Part shown: positions 1 through 8,117 of the stretch, in pieces
Position numbering within the stretch: the first letter of the stretch is position 1
How the letters are laid out: each line of letters begins with the position of its first letter
Source of the DNA: Nonomuraea spiralis
Lineage (GTDB): Bacteria; Actinomycetota; Actinomycetes; Streptosporangiales; Streptosporangiaceae
Assembly: GCF_014648435.1 (NCBI RefSeq)
Contig: NZ_BMRC01000029.1
Coordinates: 47,800 to 111,799, forward strand
DNA: 64,000 bases
Direction: 5' to 3'
The notes under the pieces: model-generated
The model's input: only the letters and a program-made list of their open reading frames with translations
Told to the model about the DNA's origin: nothing
The model's database searches: none
Translations under genes and position numbers: made by a program

Positions 1-1461
1 GTGCTGATGGACATCGCCCATGACGTGGGCGTGCCGCAGAACCACCTGGAGCGCGTCACGCCGGTCGTCACCGGGTTCCTGCTCGGGTACGTCGCCGCGA
101 TGCCGCTGCTCGGCCAGCTCTCCGACCGCTACGGCCGCCGGCCGCTGATCCACGCCTGCCTGGCGGCGTTCGCGCTCGGCTCGGTGCTGACCGCGCTGGC
201 GGCCGGTGAGGCGATGGTGGTGTCGGGCCGTACGGTGCAGGGCGTGGCGGGCGGGGCGCTGCTGCCGATCACGATGGCGCTGATCGGCGACCTGTGGGAC
301 ACCCGCGACCGCCCGCTCGCGCTGGGCGCGGTGGGTGCGGCCCAGGAGCTGGGCAGCGCCCTCGGCCCCCTGTACGGCGGCGTGCTGGCGCTGATCCCCC
401 CGGTCGCCGTGGCGGGGGTGGAGCTGGGCGGCTGGCACGCCATCTTCTGGGTCAACGTGCCGCTGGCCGCCCTGGCCGCCGTCGCCGTGCAGCGTACGGT
501 CCCGTCCCGGCCGCCCGCCGCGCGGGCCCGCGTCGACGTCGTCGGCGGCGCCCTGCTGGCCCTGGCGCTCGCCCTCCTGGTCGTCGGCCTCTATAACCCC
601 GACCCCGCCACGACCGTGCTCCCGCCGTGGGGCCCGCCGGTGATCGCGGGCGGCGCGGTGGCGGCCGCCGTCTTCGTCTGGTGGGAGATCCGCTCCCCCG
701 TCCGCCTGCTCGACCTGTCGGCGGCCCGCAAGGGGCCGCTGCTGGCGACGCTGGCCGTGAGCTTCCTGACGGGGGCCGCGCTGCTGGTGACGATGGTGTT
801 CGTGCAGTTCGCCGCGCAGACGCTGCTGGACGAGGACGCCCTGGGCGCGGCGCTGGTCCTGGCCAGGTTCCTCGGCGCGCTGGCCGTCGGCGCGCTGCTC
901 GGCGGCGTGCTGGCCCGGCGGGCCGGCGAACGCGCGGTGGCGGTGCCCGGCCTGCTGATCGCGGCGGCCGGCTACTGGCTGATGAGCCGCTGGCCGCTCG
1001 ACCTGGCCGGGGCGGGCCTGGCCGTGGACGCCGACCTGGTCGTCGCGGGCCTCGGTCTCGGGCTGGTGATCGCGCCGGTCTCGTCGGCGGTGCTGCGGGT
1101 GAGCCCGGCCGCCCAGCACGGCGTGGCCTCGGCGGCGGTCGTGGTGGCCAGGATGATGGGCATGCTCATCGGCGTGGCGGGCGTGTCGGCGTGGGGGTTC
1201 CACCGGTTCCAGTCGCTGACCGCCCATCTGGACACGCCGCTGCCGTTCGGCGTCGACGCGCAGACCTACCAGCGGCGGCTGGCCGACTACCTGGCCAAGG
1301 TGGACGCCGCCCTCCATGTCGAGTACACCGAGATGTTCCTGCTCACGGCGTTCGTCTGCCTGCTGGGGGCGGCCGTGGCGCTGCTCATGCCGCGCCGCGC
1401 GGAGGCGGCGTCCGCTCTCGTGGGCGCCGCCCCCGGCGAGGAGCCCGGCCCGGTCTCCTAG
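1..1461 (+). CDS. MFS drug/metabolite efflux transporter, DHA2-like, 5' end outside window
   Basis: The protein is a multi-pass membrane transporter of the major facilitator superfamily, probably a proton-driven exporter. The visible part opens with helix 2 (GFLLGYVAAMPLLGQL) followed at once by the MFS loop 2-3 signature, LSDRYGRRP, around residue 40. Further hydrophobic segments continue to about residue 465, and the length and the extra C-terminal helices fit the 14-helix DHA2 group. The first base of the window is already in frame (GTG codon) and helix 1 of the family is missing, so the real start lies to the left. Substrate cannot be told. It converges on aspS, whose stop is 13 bases away. 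Confidence 0.85.
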   Translation: MLMDIAHDVGVPQNHLERVTPVVTGFLLGYVAAMPLLGQLSDRYGRRPLIHACLAAFALGSVLTALAAGEAMVVSGRTVQGVAGGALLPITMALIGDLWDTRDRPLALGAVGAAQELGSALGPLYGGVLALIPPVAVAGVELGGWHAIFWVNVPLAALAAVAVQRTVPSRPPAARARVDVVGGALLALALALLVVGLYNPDPATTVLPPWGPPVIAGGAVAAAVFVWWEIRSPVRLLDLSAARKGPLLATLAVSFLTGAALLVTMVFVQFAAQTLLDEDALGAALVLARFLGALAVGALLGGVLARRAGERAVAVPGLLIAAAGYWLMSRWPLDLAGAGLAVDADLVVAGLGLGLVIAPVSSAVLRVSPAAQHGVASAAVVVARMMGMLIGVAGVSAWGFHRFQSLTAHLDTPLPFGVDAQTYQRRLADYLAKVDAALHVEYTEMFLLTAFVCLLGAAVALLMPRRAEAASALVGAAPGEEPGPVS

Positions 1462-1468
1462 GCCGGGC
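1443..1468. terminator. Possible hairpin between convergent MFS and aspS genes
   Basis: An 8-bp inverted repeat, GCCCGGCC and GGCCGGGC, with a 10-base loop spans the MFS stop codon. It sits exactly where two genes converge, but it lacks a U-tract and is short, so it may be chance in this GC-rich sequence. Confidence 0.3.
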
Positions 1469-1474
1469 GTCCGG

Positions 1475-2731
1475 TCAGGGCGACAGGCGGTGCAGGTCGC
1501 GCGGGAAGGCGGTGGCCTGGCGGATGTTGGCGGCGCCGGTCAGCCGGGCCGTCCAGCGTTCCAGGCCGAGCGCGAACCCGCCGTGCGGCGGCATCCCGTA
1601 CCGGAACGCCTGGAGGTAACCCTCGTACGGCTCCACGTCCCCGTCCAGGGCCCGTACGTAGTCCTCGTACCGGTGCAGCCGCTGGCCGCCGGTCACCAGC
1701 TCCAGGCCCCTGAACAGCAGGTCGAACCCGTTGGAGTAACCCGGCCTGGCCGGGTCGGGATGGGTGTAGAACGGCCGCTTGGACATCGGGTAGCCGGTGA
1801 CGAACAGGAACTCCGACCCGTGCTCGCGCCGCGCCCACTCCGACAACCACCGTTCCTGGGCCGGTGACAGGTCGGGCTCGTCCTCGCCGGTCAGCCGCTG
1901 GGCCTCGGTGAAGTGCACGGCCGGGATCTCGTCCGGCACTGCGGGCAGCACGGTCCCGGTCGCCTCGACGGCGGCCCCGGCGCGGCGGCGTACGGACTCG
2001 ACCATGCCCGCCACGACCTCGCGCAGCACGGCCATCACGTCCCGGTGGTCGGCGACGAAACCCAGCTCGGCGTCGAGGCTGGTGTACTGGGCCAGGTGCC
2101 GTACGGTGTCGTGCGGCTCGGCGCGGAAGACCGGCCCGACCTCGTAGACCCGTTCGAACACCCCGACCATCGTCTGCTTGTAGAACTGCGGCGACTGCGC
2201 GAGGTAGGCGCGCCGGCCGAAGTAGTCGATGCCGAAGACGTTCGCGCCCGACTCGGTGGCCGAGGCCACGATCTTGGGCGTGTGGATCTCGGTGAACCCG
2301 AGCCCGTCGAGGGTCTCCCGGAACCCGGCCACGCTCGCCGCCGAGATCTCCAGCGGCGCCCGCAGCAGCGGGTGCCGCAGCGCGACGGGGGCGTGGTCGA
2401 GGATCGTCGGCAGGCTCGCCGCCACGACCGGGCGGTAGAGGTCGAACGGCGGCGCCTTGTCGGGCTCGGCCAGGACCTCGATCTCCGGCCCGGTCAGCTC
2501 GACCCCACCCGGTGCCTGCCCGGCCGGGGTCACGGTGCCGGTGACCCGGACCACGCTCTCCTCGGCCGGCAGTTCCCCGGACGCGCTCACCACCTGCGCC
2601 AGCCCGGAACGGTCGCGTACGACCAGGAAGGACACGGATTTCAGGTGCCGGCGGCGATGGACCCAGCCGGCGATCGTCACTCGTTGACCGGCGTGCTCAG
2701 CGAGCGCCGCCGACAGGACACGAGAGATCAT
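1475..2731 (-). CDS. aspS: Archaeal-type (non-discriminating class) aspartyl-tRNA synthetase, AspS2
   Basis: This class II synthetase attaches aspartate to tRNA-Asp, and in the non-discriminating form also to tRNA-Asn for later amidation. The 418-residue length fits the archaeal/AspS2 group, not the roughly 590-residue bacterial AspRS with its GAD insertion. An N-terminal OB-fold anticodon domain (residues 1-100, VTIAGWVHRRRHLKSVSFLVV) is followed by the catalytic core with motif 2 (VFRAEPHDT, near 200) and motif 3 (ALGLERWTARL, near the C-terminus), ending in FPRDLHRLSP like archaeal AspRS. I prefer the ATG at 2731, five bases from a GAGGAG site; the GTG at 2734 is closer. A T-box leader with an Asp codon lies directly upstream. 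The organism probably has a standard aspS elsewhere (inference). Confidence 0.9.
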   Translation of the reverse strand: MISRVLSAALAEHAGQRVTIAGWVHRRRHLKSVSFLVVRDRSGLAQVVSASGELPAEESVVRVTGTVTPAGQAPGGVELTGPEIEVLAEPDKAPPFDLYRPVVAASLPTILDHAPVALRHPLLRAPLEISAASVAGFRETLDGLGFTEIHTPKIVASATESGANVFGIDYFGRRAYLAQSPQFYKQTMVGVFERVYEVGPVFRAEPHDTVRHLAQYTSLDAELGFVADHRDVMAVLREVVAGMVESVRRRAGAAVEATGTVLPAVPDEIPAVHFTEAQRLTGEDEPDLSPAQERWLSEWARREHGSEFLFVTGYPMSKRPFYTHPDPARPGYSNGFDLLFRGLELVTGGQRLHRYEDYVRALDGDVEPYEGYLQAFRYGMPPHGGFALGLERWTARLTGAANIRQATAFPRDLHRLSP

Positions 2732-2734
2732 CAC

Positions 2735-2998
2735 AGCTCCTCTGCAGGAAGTGCATGACCCCTTGGGAGTGCGGGGGAGAAGGGAGCTCCCGGTGCCACC
2801 GCACTTTCACCGCCCGCGAGGGGCGGCCTCCACGACCCGATGACGGGGGTCAGGCCGGCGGGGCATTTCCTCCCCGCACTCGGGAGTGTCTTCACCAGCG
2901 GACACGGGACCGCCTTCGCAGCATCCGGCGGCTCTCTGGGCCCGTGCGGCCCGCTGGTTACTCGTCTCCGTCCACGTGTTGCCGCCGATCATACGGCA
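2735..2998 (-). promoter_or_regulatory. T-box riboswitch leader, Asp (GAC) specifier, translational design
   Basis: Read on the minus strand, the 270 bases between der and aspS hold the parts of a T-box. An AGTAA S-turn element (2962-2958) starts the specifier internal loop, CCAGCGG pairs with CCGCTGG, and the stem I tip has AGAGAG (2937-2932) followed by GGATGCTGCGAAGG. The specifier loop reads TGAA-GAC-A with GAC at 2890-2888, the Asp codon. The T-box core GGTGGCACCG (2800-2791) folds as AGTGCGG / bulge TGGCACC / GGGAG stem, closed by CTCCC then CCGCACT. There is no terminator U-run. Instead CTTCCT-GCAG-AGGAG (2751-2737) hides the Shine-Dalgarno sequence, so control is probably of translation, as known for actinobacterial T-boxes. 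Uncharged tRNA-Asp should free the site. Confidence 0.87.
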
Positions 2999-3004
2999 AC
3001 ACCG

Positions 3005-4402
3005 TTACTTGTCCTTCTTGGGCCGCTTCTCCCGGATCTTCATCGTGACGTCGATCGGCGATCCGGCGAACCCGAACTCCTCGCGGATGCGCCGTTCGAT
3101 GAAGCGCCGGTAGGTGTCCTCCAGCCAGCCGGAGGTGAACAACACGAACTTCGGCGGCTCGACGGACGCCTGGGTGGCGAACAGGATCTTCGGCTGCTTG
3201 CCGCCCCGCACCGGCGGCGGCGTGGCGTGCACCAGCTCGGTCAGGAACGCGTTGAGCCGCGCCGTCGGCACCCGGGTGGACCAGGAGTCGAGCGCCTTCT
3301 CCAGCGCGGGCACCAGCCGGTCCATGTGGCGGCCGGTCTTGGCGGAGATGTTGACCCGCAGCGCCCACGGGGTGCGTACGAGCTGCCGGTCGATCTCCTT
3401 CTCCAGGTAGTAGCGGCGGTCCTCGTCGACGAGGTCCCACTTGTTGAACGCCACCACCATGGCCCGACCGGACTCGATCACCAGGCCGATGATCCGCAGG
3501 TCCTGCTCGGTGAGCGGCTCGCTGGCGTCGATCAGCACGATCGCCACCTCCGTGCGCTCCAGGGCGGCGCGGGTGCGCATGGCCGCGTAGAAGTCGGCGC
3601 CCTGCAGCTCGCGGTCGCGCCGCCGGATGCCGGCGGTGTCGACGAACCGCCAGGTGCGCCCGCCCAGCTCGATCAGCTCGTCGACCGGGTCGCGGGTGGT
3701 GCCGGCCATCGGGTCGACCAGCACCCGCTCCTCCCCCGCCAGCTGGTTGAGCAGCGAGGACTTGCCCACGTTGGGCTTGCCGAGCAGCGCCACGCGGGCC
3801 GGGCCGCGCTCGGCGCCGAAGGTCATCTGCGGCGTCTCGGGCAGCGCGTCGAGCACCACGTCGAGCAGGTCGCCGCTGGAGCGGCCGTGCAGCGCGGAGA
3901 CCGGGTAGGGCTCGCCCAGCCCGAGCGCCCACAGCGCGGCCGCCTCCATCTCCAGCTGCTGGTTGTCGACCTTGTTGGCGGCCAGGATCACCGGCTTGCC
4001 CGACTGGCGCAGCACCGAGCCCACGATCTCGTCGGCATCGGTCGCGCCGACCGTGGCGTCGACCACGAACACGATCACGTCGGCCAGCTCGACGGCCACC
4101 TGGGCCTGCTCGGCGATGCGCAGGTTCATGCCGGTGGCGTCAGGGTCCCAGCCGCCGGTGTCGACCACGGTGAAACGGCGGCCGCGCCAGTTGGCGTCGT
4201 AGGTGACGCGGTCGCGGGTGACTCCCGGCACGTCCTCCACGACCGCCTCGCGGCGGCCGATGATGCGGTTGACCAGCGTGGACTTGCCCACGTTGGGGCG
4301 GCCCACGATGGCGACCACCGGCAGTGGCGTGGTGTCACCGTGCTCGGCGACTTCCAGCTCGTCGAGGCCGGCCTCGACCCAATCCCCCGTTGACACGATC
4401 AT
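3005..4402 (-). CDS. der: Ribosome biogenesis GTPase Der (EngA)
   Basis: Der is an essential double GTPase that acts in 50S ribosomal subunit assembly. Both G domains are visible: the first P-loop GRPNVGKS begins at about residue 34 with NKVD near 147, and the second P-loop GKPNVGKS begins near 208 with NKWD near 320. A C-terminal KH-like domain ends in IREKRPKKDK. The 465 residues match the family. The start ATG follows AAGGA closely. It lies 29 bases after cmk, the usual actinobacterial order, and the aspS T-box leader begins right after its stop. Confidence 0.96.
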   Translation of the reverse strand: MIVSTGDWVEAGLDELEVAEHGDTTPLPVVAIVGRPNVGKSTLVNRIIGRREAVVEDVPGVTRDRVTYDANWRGRRFTVVDTGGWDPDATGMNLRIAEQAQVAVELADVIVFVVDATVGATDADEIVGSVLRQSGKPVILAANKVDNQQLEMEAAALWALGLGEPYPVSALHGRSSGDLLDVVLDALPETPQMTFGAERGPARVALLGKPNVGKSSLLNQLAGEERVLVDPMAGTTRDPVDELIELGGRTWRFVDTAGIRRRDRELQGADFYAAMRTRAALERTEVAIVLIDASEPLTEQDLRIIGLVIESGRAMVVAFNKWDLVDEDRRYYLEKEIDRQLVRTPWALRVNISAKTGRHMDRLVPALEKALDSWSTRVPTARLNAFLTELVHATPPPVRGGKQPKILFATQASVEPPKFVLFTSGWLEDTYRRFIERRIREEFGFAGSPIDVTMKIREKRPKKDK

Positions 4403-4431
4403 TCATCCTTACGTGAGTACCGCACCTGGGC

Positions 4432-5088
4432 TCAGGTGCGCTCCTTGACCAGTCTCAGCACCTCCGCGATGACCTCTTCGAGGTTGAGCGCGGTGGTGTC
4501 GAGCTCGACGGCGCCATCCGCCATCGAGAGTGGGTCCGTCTTACGTGTTGAGTCCAGGGTGTCACGCCTGGCCATGTCGGCCTGCTGCGCCTCCACCGTG
4601 GAGCCGGTCAGCTCCGCGCTGCGGCGGCGGGCACGGGCCTCGGCGCTGGCCGTCAGGTAGACCTTGACGGCGGCGTCGGGGCAGACGACCGAGCCGATGT
4701 CGCGGCCCTCGACCACGATGTCACCGGCGCCGGCGAGCTCCCGCTGGAGCGCGACCAGGCGCGCGCGCACCTCGGGGACGGCGGCGACGGCGGAGACCGC
4801 GCCGGTCACCTCGGCCTCCCTGATCGGCCCGCCCACGTCGACGCCGTCGACCTGGATCGTGGGGCCCTCGGGGTCGGTGCCGGAGACGATGGACGGCTCG
4901 CCGGAACGGGCTGCGATCGCGGCGGGGTCGGCCAGGTCGACGCCCTGCTGGAGCATCCACCACGTCATCGCCCGGTACATCGCCCCGGTGTCGAGGTAAC
5001 GCAGGCCCAGCGCACGGGCGACCCCGCGCGACACGCTCGACTTGCCCGACCCCGAAGGACCGTCCATGGCGACGACCAGACCGGACAC
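4432..5088 (-). CDS. cmk: Cytidylate (CMP/dCMP) kinase
   Basis: The enzyme phosphorylates CMP and dCMP with ATP in the cytoplasm. The P-loop DGPSGSGKSS is at residues 9-18, followed by the family signature YLDTGAMYRA and, near residue 130, VEGRDIGSVV. The C-terminal lid region with paired arginines (EARARRRSAEL) is present. The 218 residues are typical. The GTG start is preceded by GAGGGAGAGG. It is the first gene of a cmk-der-(T-box)-aspS transcription unit; in many actinobacteria tyrA sits just upstream, but here three accessory genes intervene. Confidence 0.96.
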   Translation of the reverse strand: MSGLVVAMDGPSGSGKSSVSRGVARALGLRYLDTGAMYRAMTWWMLQQGVDLADPAAIAARSGEPSIVSGTDPEGPTIQVDGVDVGGPIREAEVTGAVSAVAAVPEVRARLVALQRELAGAGDIVVEGRDIGSVVCPDAAVKVYLTASAEARARRRSAELTGSTVEAQQADMARRDTLDSTRKTDPLSMADGAVELDTTALNLEEVIAEVLRLVKERT

Positions 5089-5142
5089 GGCCTCTCCCTC
5101 TTCACGTGTGTTTCCCCAACCTGAAGAGGCTACCGCGTCCGG

Positions 5143-6504
5143 TCAGTCCGCGATCCAGCTCCCGTGGAAGCCGAGCGGGACCCGGGCGGGCAGGTGCACG
5201 GTGGCGACCGGCTCGCCGGTGAAGTCCTGGGCCGACAGGATCACCAGGTCGGCCGCTCCCCTGGCCGGGTCGTTGACGTAGGTCAGCAGGTATCCGTCGT
5301 CCTCGGCCGCGCCGGAGGGCACGAACACCGGCTCCCCCACGTACGCCCCCCGCCCGAACCGCCGCGACTCCTGCGTGCCGCGCTCCAGGTCGTGCTTGAT
5401 GAGCGTGTTGTCGAACGCCTCGTCGGGCAGGTCCTCCAGCTCGGTTCCGGCCGGGTAGATCACGTCGTGGAGGTCGGCGGCGGCCGAGGTGTACCCGTAC
5501 CGGTACGGGCTGCCGGTGCGGCGCTCGTCGATGCGGGGGAACTCCTGGGGGCGGTCGTCCAGCCGGGTGGTGGTGACCCGGCCGGCGGCGGGGTCGACGC
5601 GCCAGCGGTCGAGCGTGGGCGCGCCGCCCAGGTCGAGCCGGGCGTCCACGAACCGCTTGGGGTAGCGGACCACGTCGACCACGACGTCGTCGCCGTCGTC
5701 GTAGGCGTTGAGCGTGTGGAAGACCCAGCACGGGTCCACCTCGACCCAGCGCACGTCGCCGGTCTCGCGCGAGAGCAGGCCGAGCCGGGCGGCGCGGGCG
5801 TCGTCCCACGCGTACGGGAGCGGCGCGCCGCGCTCGGCGTGGGCCATGCTGAGCGTGACCGGCAGGTCGTAGATCACGACGTACCGGCGGGTCAGGGCGA
5901 AGTCGTGCAGCATCGGGCGGTCGGCGACGGGGATGTCCCTGACCTGCGCCACCACGCCCTTGGGGTCGATCACGATGTGCTGGTGGTGGTCCCAGCCGGC
6001 GAAGTAGGCCATCGCGTGCAGCTCGCCGGTGACCGGGTCGAGGTGGGTGTGGGCGGCGTACCCGCCGGGCAGGCCGCCGACGAAGTCGCACGCGCCGACC
6101 GTGTCGAGCTCGTAGCTCAGCTCGTACGGCAGCCCGCCCGCCTCGACGGTCGCGAACGTGCGCCCGGCGATGCCGATGACGTGCGTGTTGGCGGCGAAGT
6201 CCATGCCCTCGTGCACCGGCCCCGGCCTCGGCTCCTCGCCCAGCCGCCGGGCGACCTCGGCGTTGCGCACCCACCGGTTGCGGTACCACTCGGCCCGCCC
6301 GCCGCGCAGCCGCACGCCGTGGACCATGCCCTGGCCCATGAACAGGTGGGTGGCGGCGGGGTCGTCGAGGCTGAGCGGGTTGGGGCCGTTGCGCAGGTAG
6401 CGGCCGTCGAGCTCGGCCGGGATGCGGCCGGTGACCTCCAGGTCGAAGGCCGTGATCTCCTCCGTCGCGGGTGCGAAGCCGTTGCGGTAGGGGCTGGTGG
6501 TCAT
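5143..6504 (-). CDS. Carotenoid oxygenase (RPE65/CCD family)
   Basis: This is a member of the Fe(II)-dependent carotenoid cleavage dioxygenase family, which cleaves double bonds of carotenoids or of stilbene and lignin-type phenylpropenes. The seven-bladed propeller fold is indicated by the N-terminal ELDGRYLRNGPNP signature and the four iron-binding histidines: H153 (HTHLDP; H151 is the alternative), H199 (MLHDFALT), H262 (FHTLNAYDDGD) and H447 (GFHGSW). No signal peptide is seen. It starts 13 bases after the stop of the TetR gene upstream, so the two are co-transcribed and the regulator probably responds to the substrate. No carotenoid biosynthesis gene is nearby, so the substrate is unknown. 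Confidence 0.9.
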   Translation of the reverse strand: MTTSPYRNGFAPATEEITAFDLEVTGRIPAELDGRYLRNGPNPLSLDDPAATHLFMGQGMVHGVRLRGGRAEWYRNRWVRNAEVARRLGEEPRPGPVHEGMDFAANTHVIGIAGRTFATVEAGGLPYELSYELDTVGACDFVGGLPGGYAAHTHLDPVTGELHAMAYFAGWDHHQHIVIDPKGVVAQVRDIPVADRPMLHDFALTRRYVVIYDLPVTLSMAHAERGAPLPYAWDDARAARLGLLSRETGDVRWVEVDPCWVFHTLNAYDDGDDVVVDVVRYPKRFVDARLDLGGAPTLDRWRVDPAAGRVTTTRLDDRPQEFPRIDERRTGSPYRYGYTSAAADLHDVIYPAGTELEDLPDEAFDNTLIKHDLERGTQESRRFGRGAYVGEPVFVPSGAAEDDGYLLTYVNDPARGAADLVILSAQDFTGEPVATVHLPARVPLGFHGSWIAD

Positions 6505-6517
6505 CGTGCGCTTCCTC

Positions 6518-7123
6518 TCAGGTCAGGAACGGCGTGAGCACGGAGGTGCAGAGCAGCCGGTAGCGCCGCCCCGCCTCGGCCCGGTCGAAGAAGCCGGAGA
6601 TCTCCAGGCTCACCGCGCCGTGGATGGCCATCCACAACACGTCGGCCAGCTCCCCGGCGGGCGTGCCGCGCAGCCGCCCGGCCTCCAGGGCGGCGGCCAC
6701 GGCGTCGACCAGGATGTCGAACGTCCGCCGCCCGGTCGTGACCGCCTCGGGGGCCGGCTCGAACCCGTGCATGGCGTTCTGGAACATGACCCGGTAGTAG
6801 TCGGGCTCGTCCAGCGCGTACTCGCGGTAGGCCTCCAGGCCGGCGTGCAGCGCGTCGATCGGGTCGTCCTGGGCGGGGACGGCCAGCAGCCGCTGTTCCA
6901 GCCGGGCGAACCCCTCCAGCCAGAGCGCCTCGCTGAGCCCGTCCTTGCCGCCGAAGAGGGTGTAGATCACCTTCGTGGAGCAGCCGACCTCGCCGGAGAT
7001 GCGCCGTACGGTCAGCGCCGCCGGGCCGTCGGCGATGAGCAGGTGTTTGGCGGCGTCGAGGATGGCCGACCTGACCACGCTCTGGCCTTCCTGCTGGGCT
7101 TGCCGGTACGCGGTGACCGCCAT
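6518..7123 (-). CDS. TetR-family regulator, probably of itself and the carotenoid oxygenase
   Basis: The 201-residue protein has a TetR N-terminal helix-turn-helix (residues 18-64: ILDAAKHLLIADGPAALTVRRI followed by CSTKVIYTLFGGKDGL) and a C-terminal ligand domain of the WHG type (EPDYYRVMFQ, and a WMAIHGAVSLE helix near residue 167). It lies first in a two-gene unit with the oxygenase. Two similar dyads directly before its start are likely operators. Ligand unknown. Confidence 0.88.
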   Translation of the reverse strand: MAVTAYRQAQQEGQSVVRSAILDAAKHLLIADGPAALTVRRISGEVGCSTKVIYTLFGGKDGLSEALWLEGFARLEQRLLAVPAQDDPIDALHAGLEAYREYALDEPDYYRVMFQNAMHGFEPAPEAVTTGRRTFDILVDAVAAALEAGRLRGTPAGELADVLWMAIHGAVSLEISGFFDRAEAGRRYRLLCTSVLTPFLT

Positions 7124-7126
7124 GTG

Positions 7127-7160
7127 AGTAACACCGTTTCTTGTAGGTAACGCTGTTACC
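7127..7160. promoter_or_regulatory. Twin dyad operator candidates before the TetR gene
   Basis: A perfect 15-bp palindrome GGTAAC-GCT-GTTACC occupies 7146-7160. A degenerate copy, GTAAC-ACC-GTTTC, occupies 7128-7140, immediately before the TetR start codon. The arrangement fits cooperative TetR autoregulation; binding is inferred. Confidence 0.55.
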
Positions 7161-7239
7161 GTCTTTTCTACGCCTCCCCCCGCCCGCCGTCAACGCCCTT
7201 CAGAGGACTAAGGGGGGCCGCGCGGGTTAGAGGTCGGGC

Positions 7240-8094
7240 GTGACGGAGACGAGCCGAGCGCGGGTCACGGTCGTGGTGGCCGCCAGGGACCGGGTCCGTA
7301 CGCTGGCCCGGTCGCTCCCCCGCCACCCGCGGCCGGTCATCCTCGTCGACAACGGCTCATCCGACGGGACCGCCGGGTTCGTCCGCAAGCACTTCCCCGA
7401 CGTCCAGGTGGTCGAGGCGGGCGCCGACCTCGGCGCGCCCGCCCGCAACCTCGGCGTACGCCTGGCCGGGACCCCGTACGTGGCCTTCGCCGACGACGAC
7501 TCCTGGTGGGCGCCCGGGGCGCTGGACCGGGCGGCCGACGTGCTGGACGCCCATCCCCGCCTGGCGGTGCTGGGCGCGCGCGTGCTGGTGGGGCCCGAGG
7601 AGCGGCCGGACCCGGTGTCGGAGGCGATGCGGGACTCGCCGCTCGGCGTCGAGGACGGCCTGCCGGGGCCGAGCGTGCTGAGCTTCCTGGCCCGCGGGGC
7701 CGTGGTGCGCAGGGAGGCGTTCCTGGAGGCGGGCGGCTTCGACGACGTGCTCTTCTTCTACGGCGAGGAGGAGCGCCTGGCCGTGGACCTGGCCGCGCGC
7801 GGCTGGGGACTGGCCTACGTGGACGACGTCGTGGCCCACCACCGTCCCGCCGCGGTCCGCGACCCGCGCGGCGGACAGGCGCTGGCCGCGCGCGACGCCG
7901 TGCTCACGGCCGTGCTGCGCCGTCCGTGGCCGGTGGTGGCGCGCCGGTCCCTGCGGGCGCTGCTGGGCGGTCCAGGGGGCCGTGAGGGGCTGCGCACCGC
8001 CGTACGGAGTCTGCCCCGGGCCCTGGCCGCCCGGCGCGGCCTCCCGCCCGCCGTCGAACGAGCCCGCCGCAGGCTGGACCGCGCCCCGCCGTGA
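7240..8094 (+). CDS. Glycosyltransferase family 2
   Basis: A GT-A fold inverting glycosyltransferase that moves a sugar from a nucleotide-sugar to an unknown acceptor. Residues 8-90 hold the nucleotide-binding fold: VILVDNGSSDGT near 32 and the DXD-type metal site AFADDDSWW near 86. The acceptor region FYGEEERLAVDLAARGW (near 170) is the usual ED-motif site. No membrane helices are seen. The GTG start is chosen because TETSRARVTVVVAARDR leads straight into the first strand. It sits alone between two minus-strand groups and converges with tyrA. Confidence 0.86.
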   Translation: MTETSRARVTVVVAARDRVRTLARSLPRHPRPVILVDNGSSDGTAGFVRKHFPDVQVVEAGADLGAPARNLGVRLAGTPYVAFADDDSWWAPGALDRAADVLDAHPRLAVLGARVLVGPEERPDPVSEAMRDSPLGVEDGLPGPSVLSFLARGAVVRREAFLEAGGFDDVLFFYGEEERLAVDLAARGWGLAYVDDVVAHHRPAAVRDPRGGQALAARDAVLTAVLRRPWPVVARRSLRALLGGPGGREGLRTAVRSLPRALAARRGLPPAVERARRRLDRAPP

Positions 8095-8117
8095 TCAGGG
8101 GGCGGACGGCGGTGCGG

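Noticed and set aside
2840..4393. A 517-codon plus-strand frame over the T-box leader and der
   Set aside because: No domain, and der with both GTPase motifs lies on the other strand.
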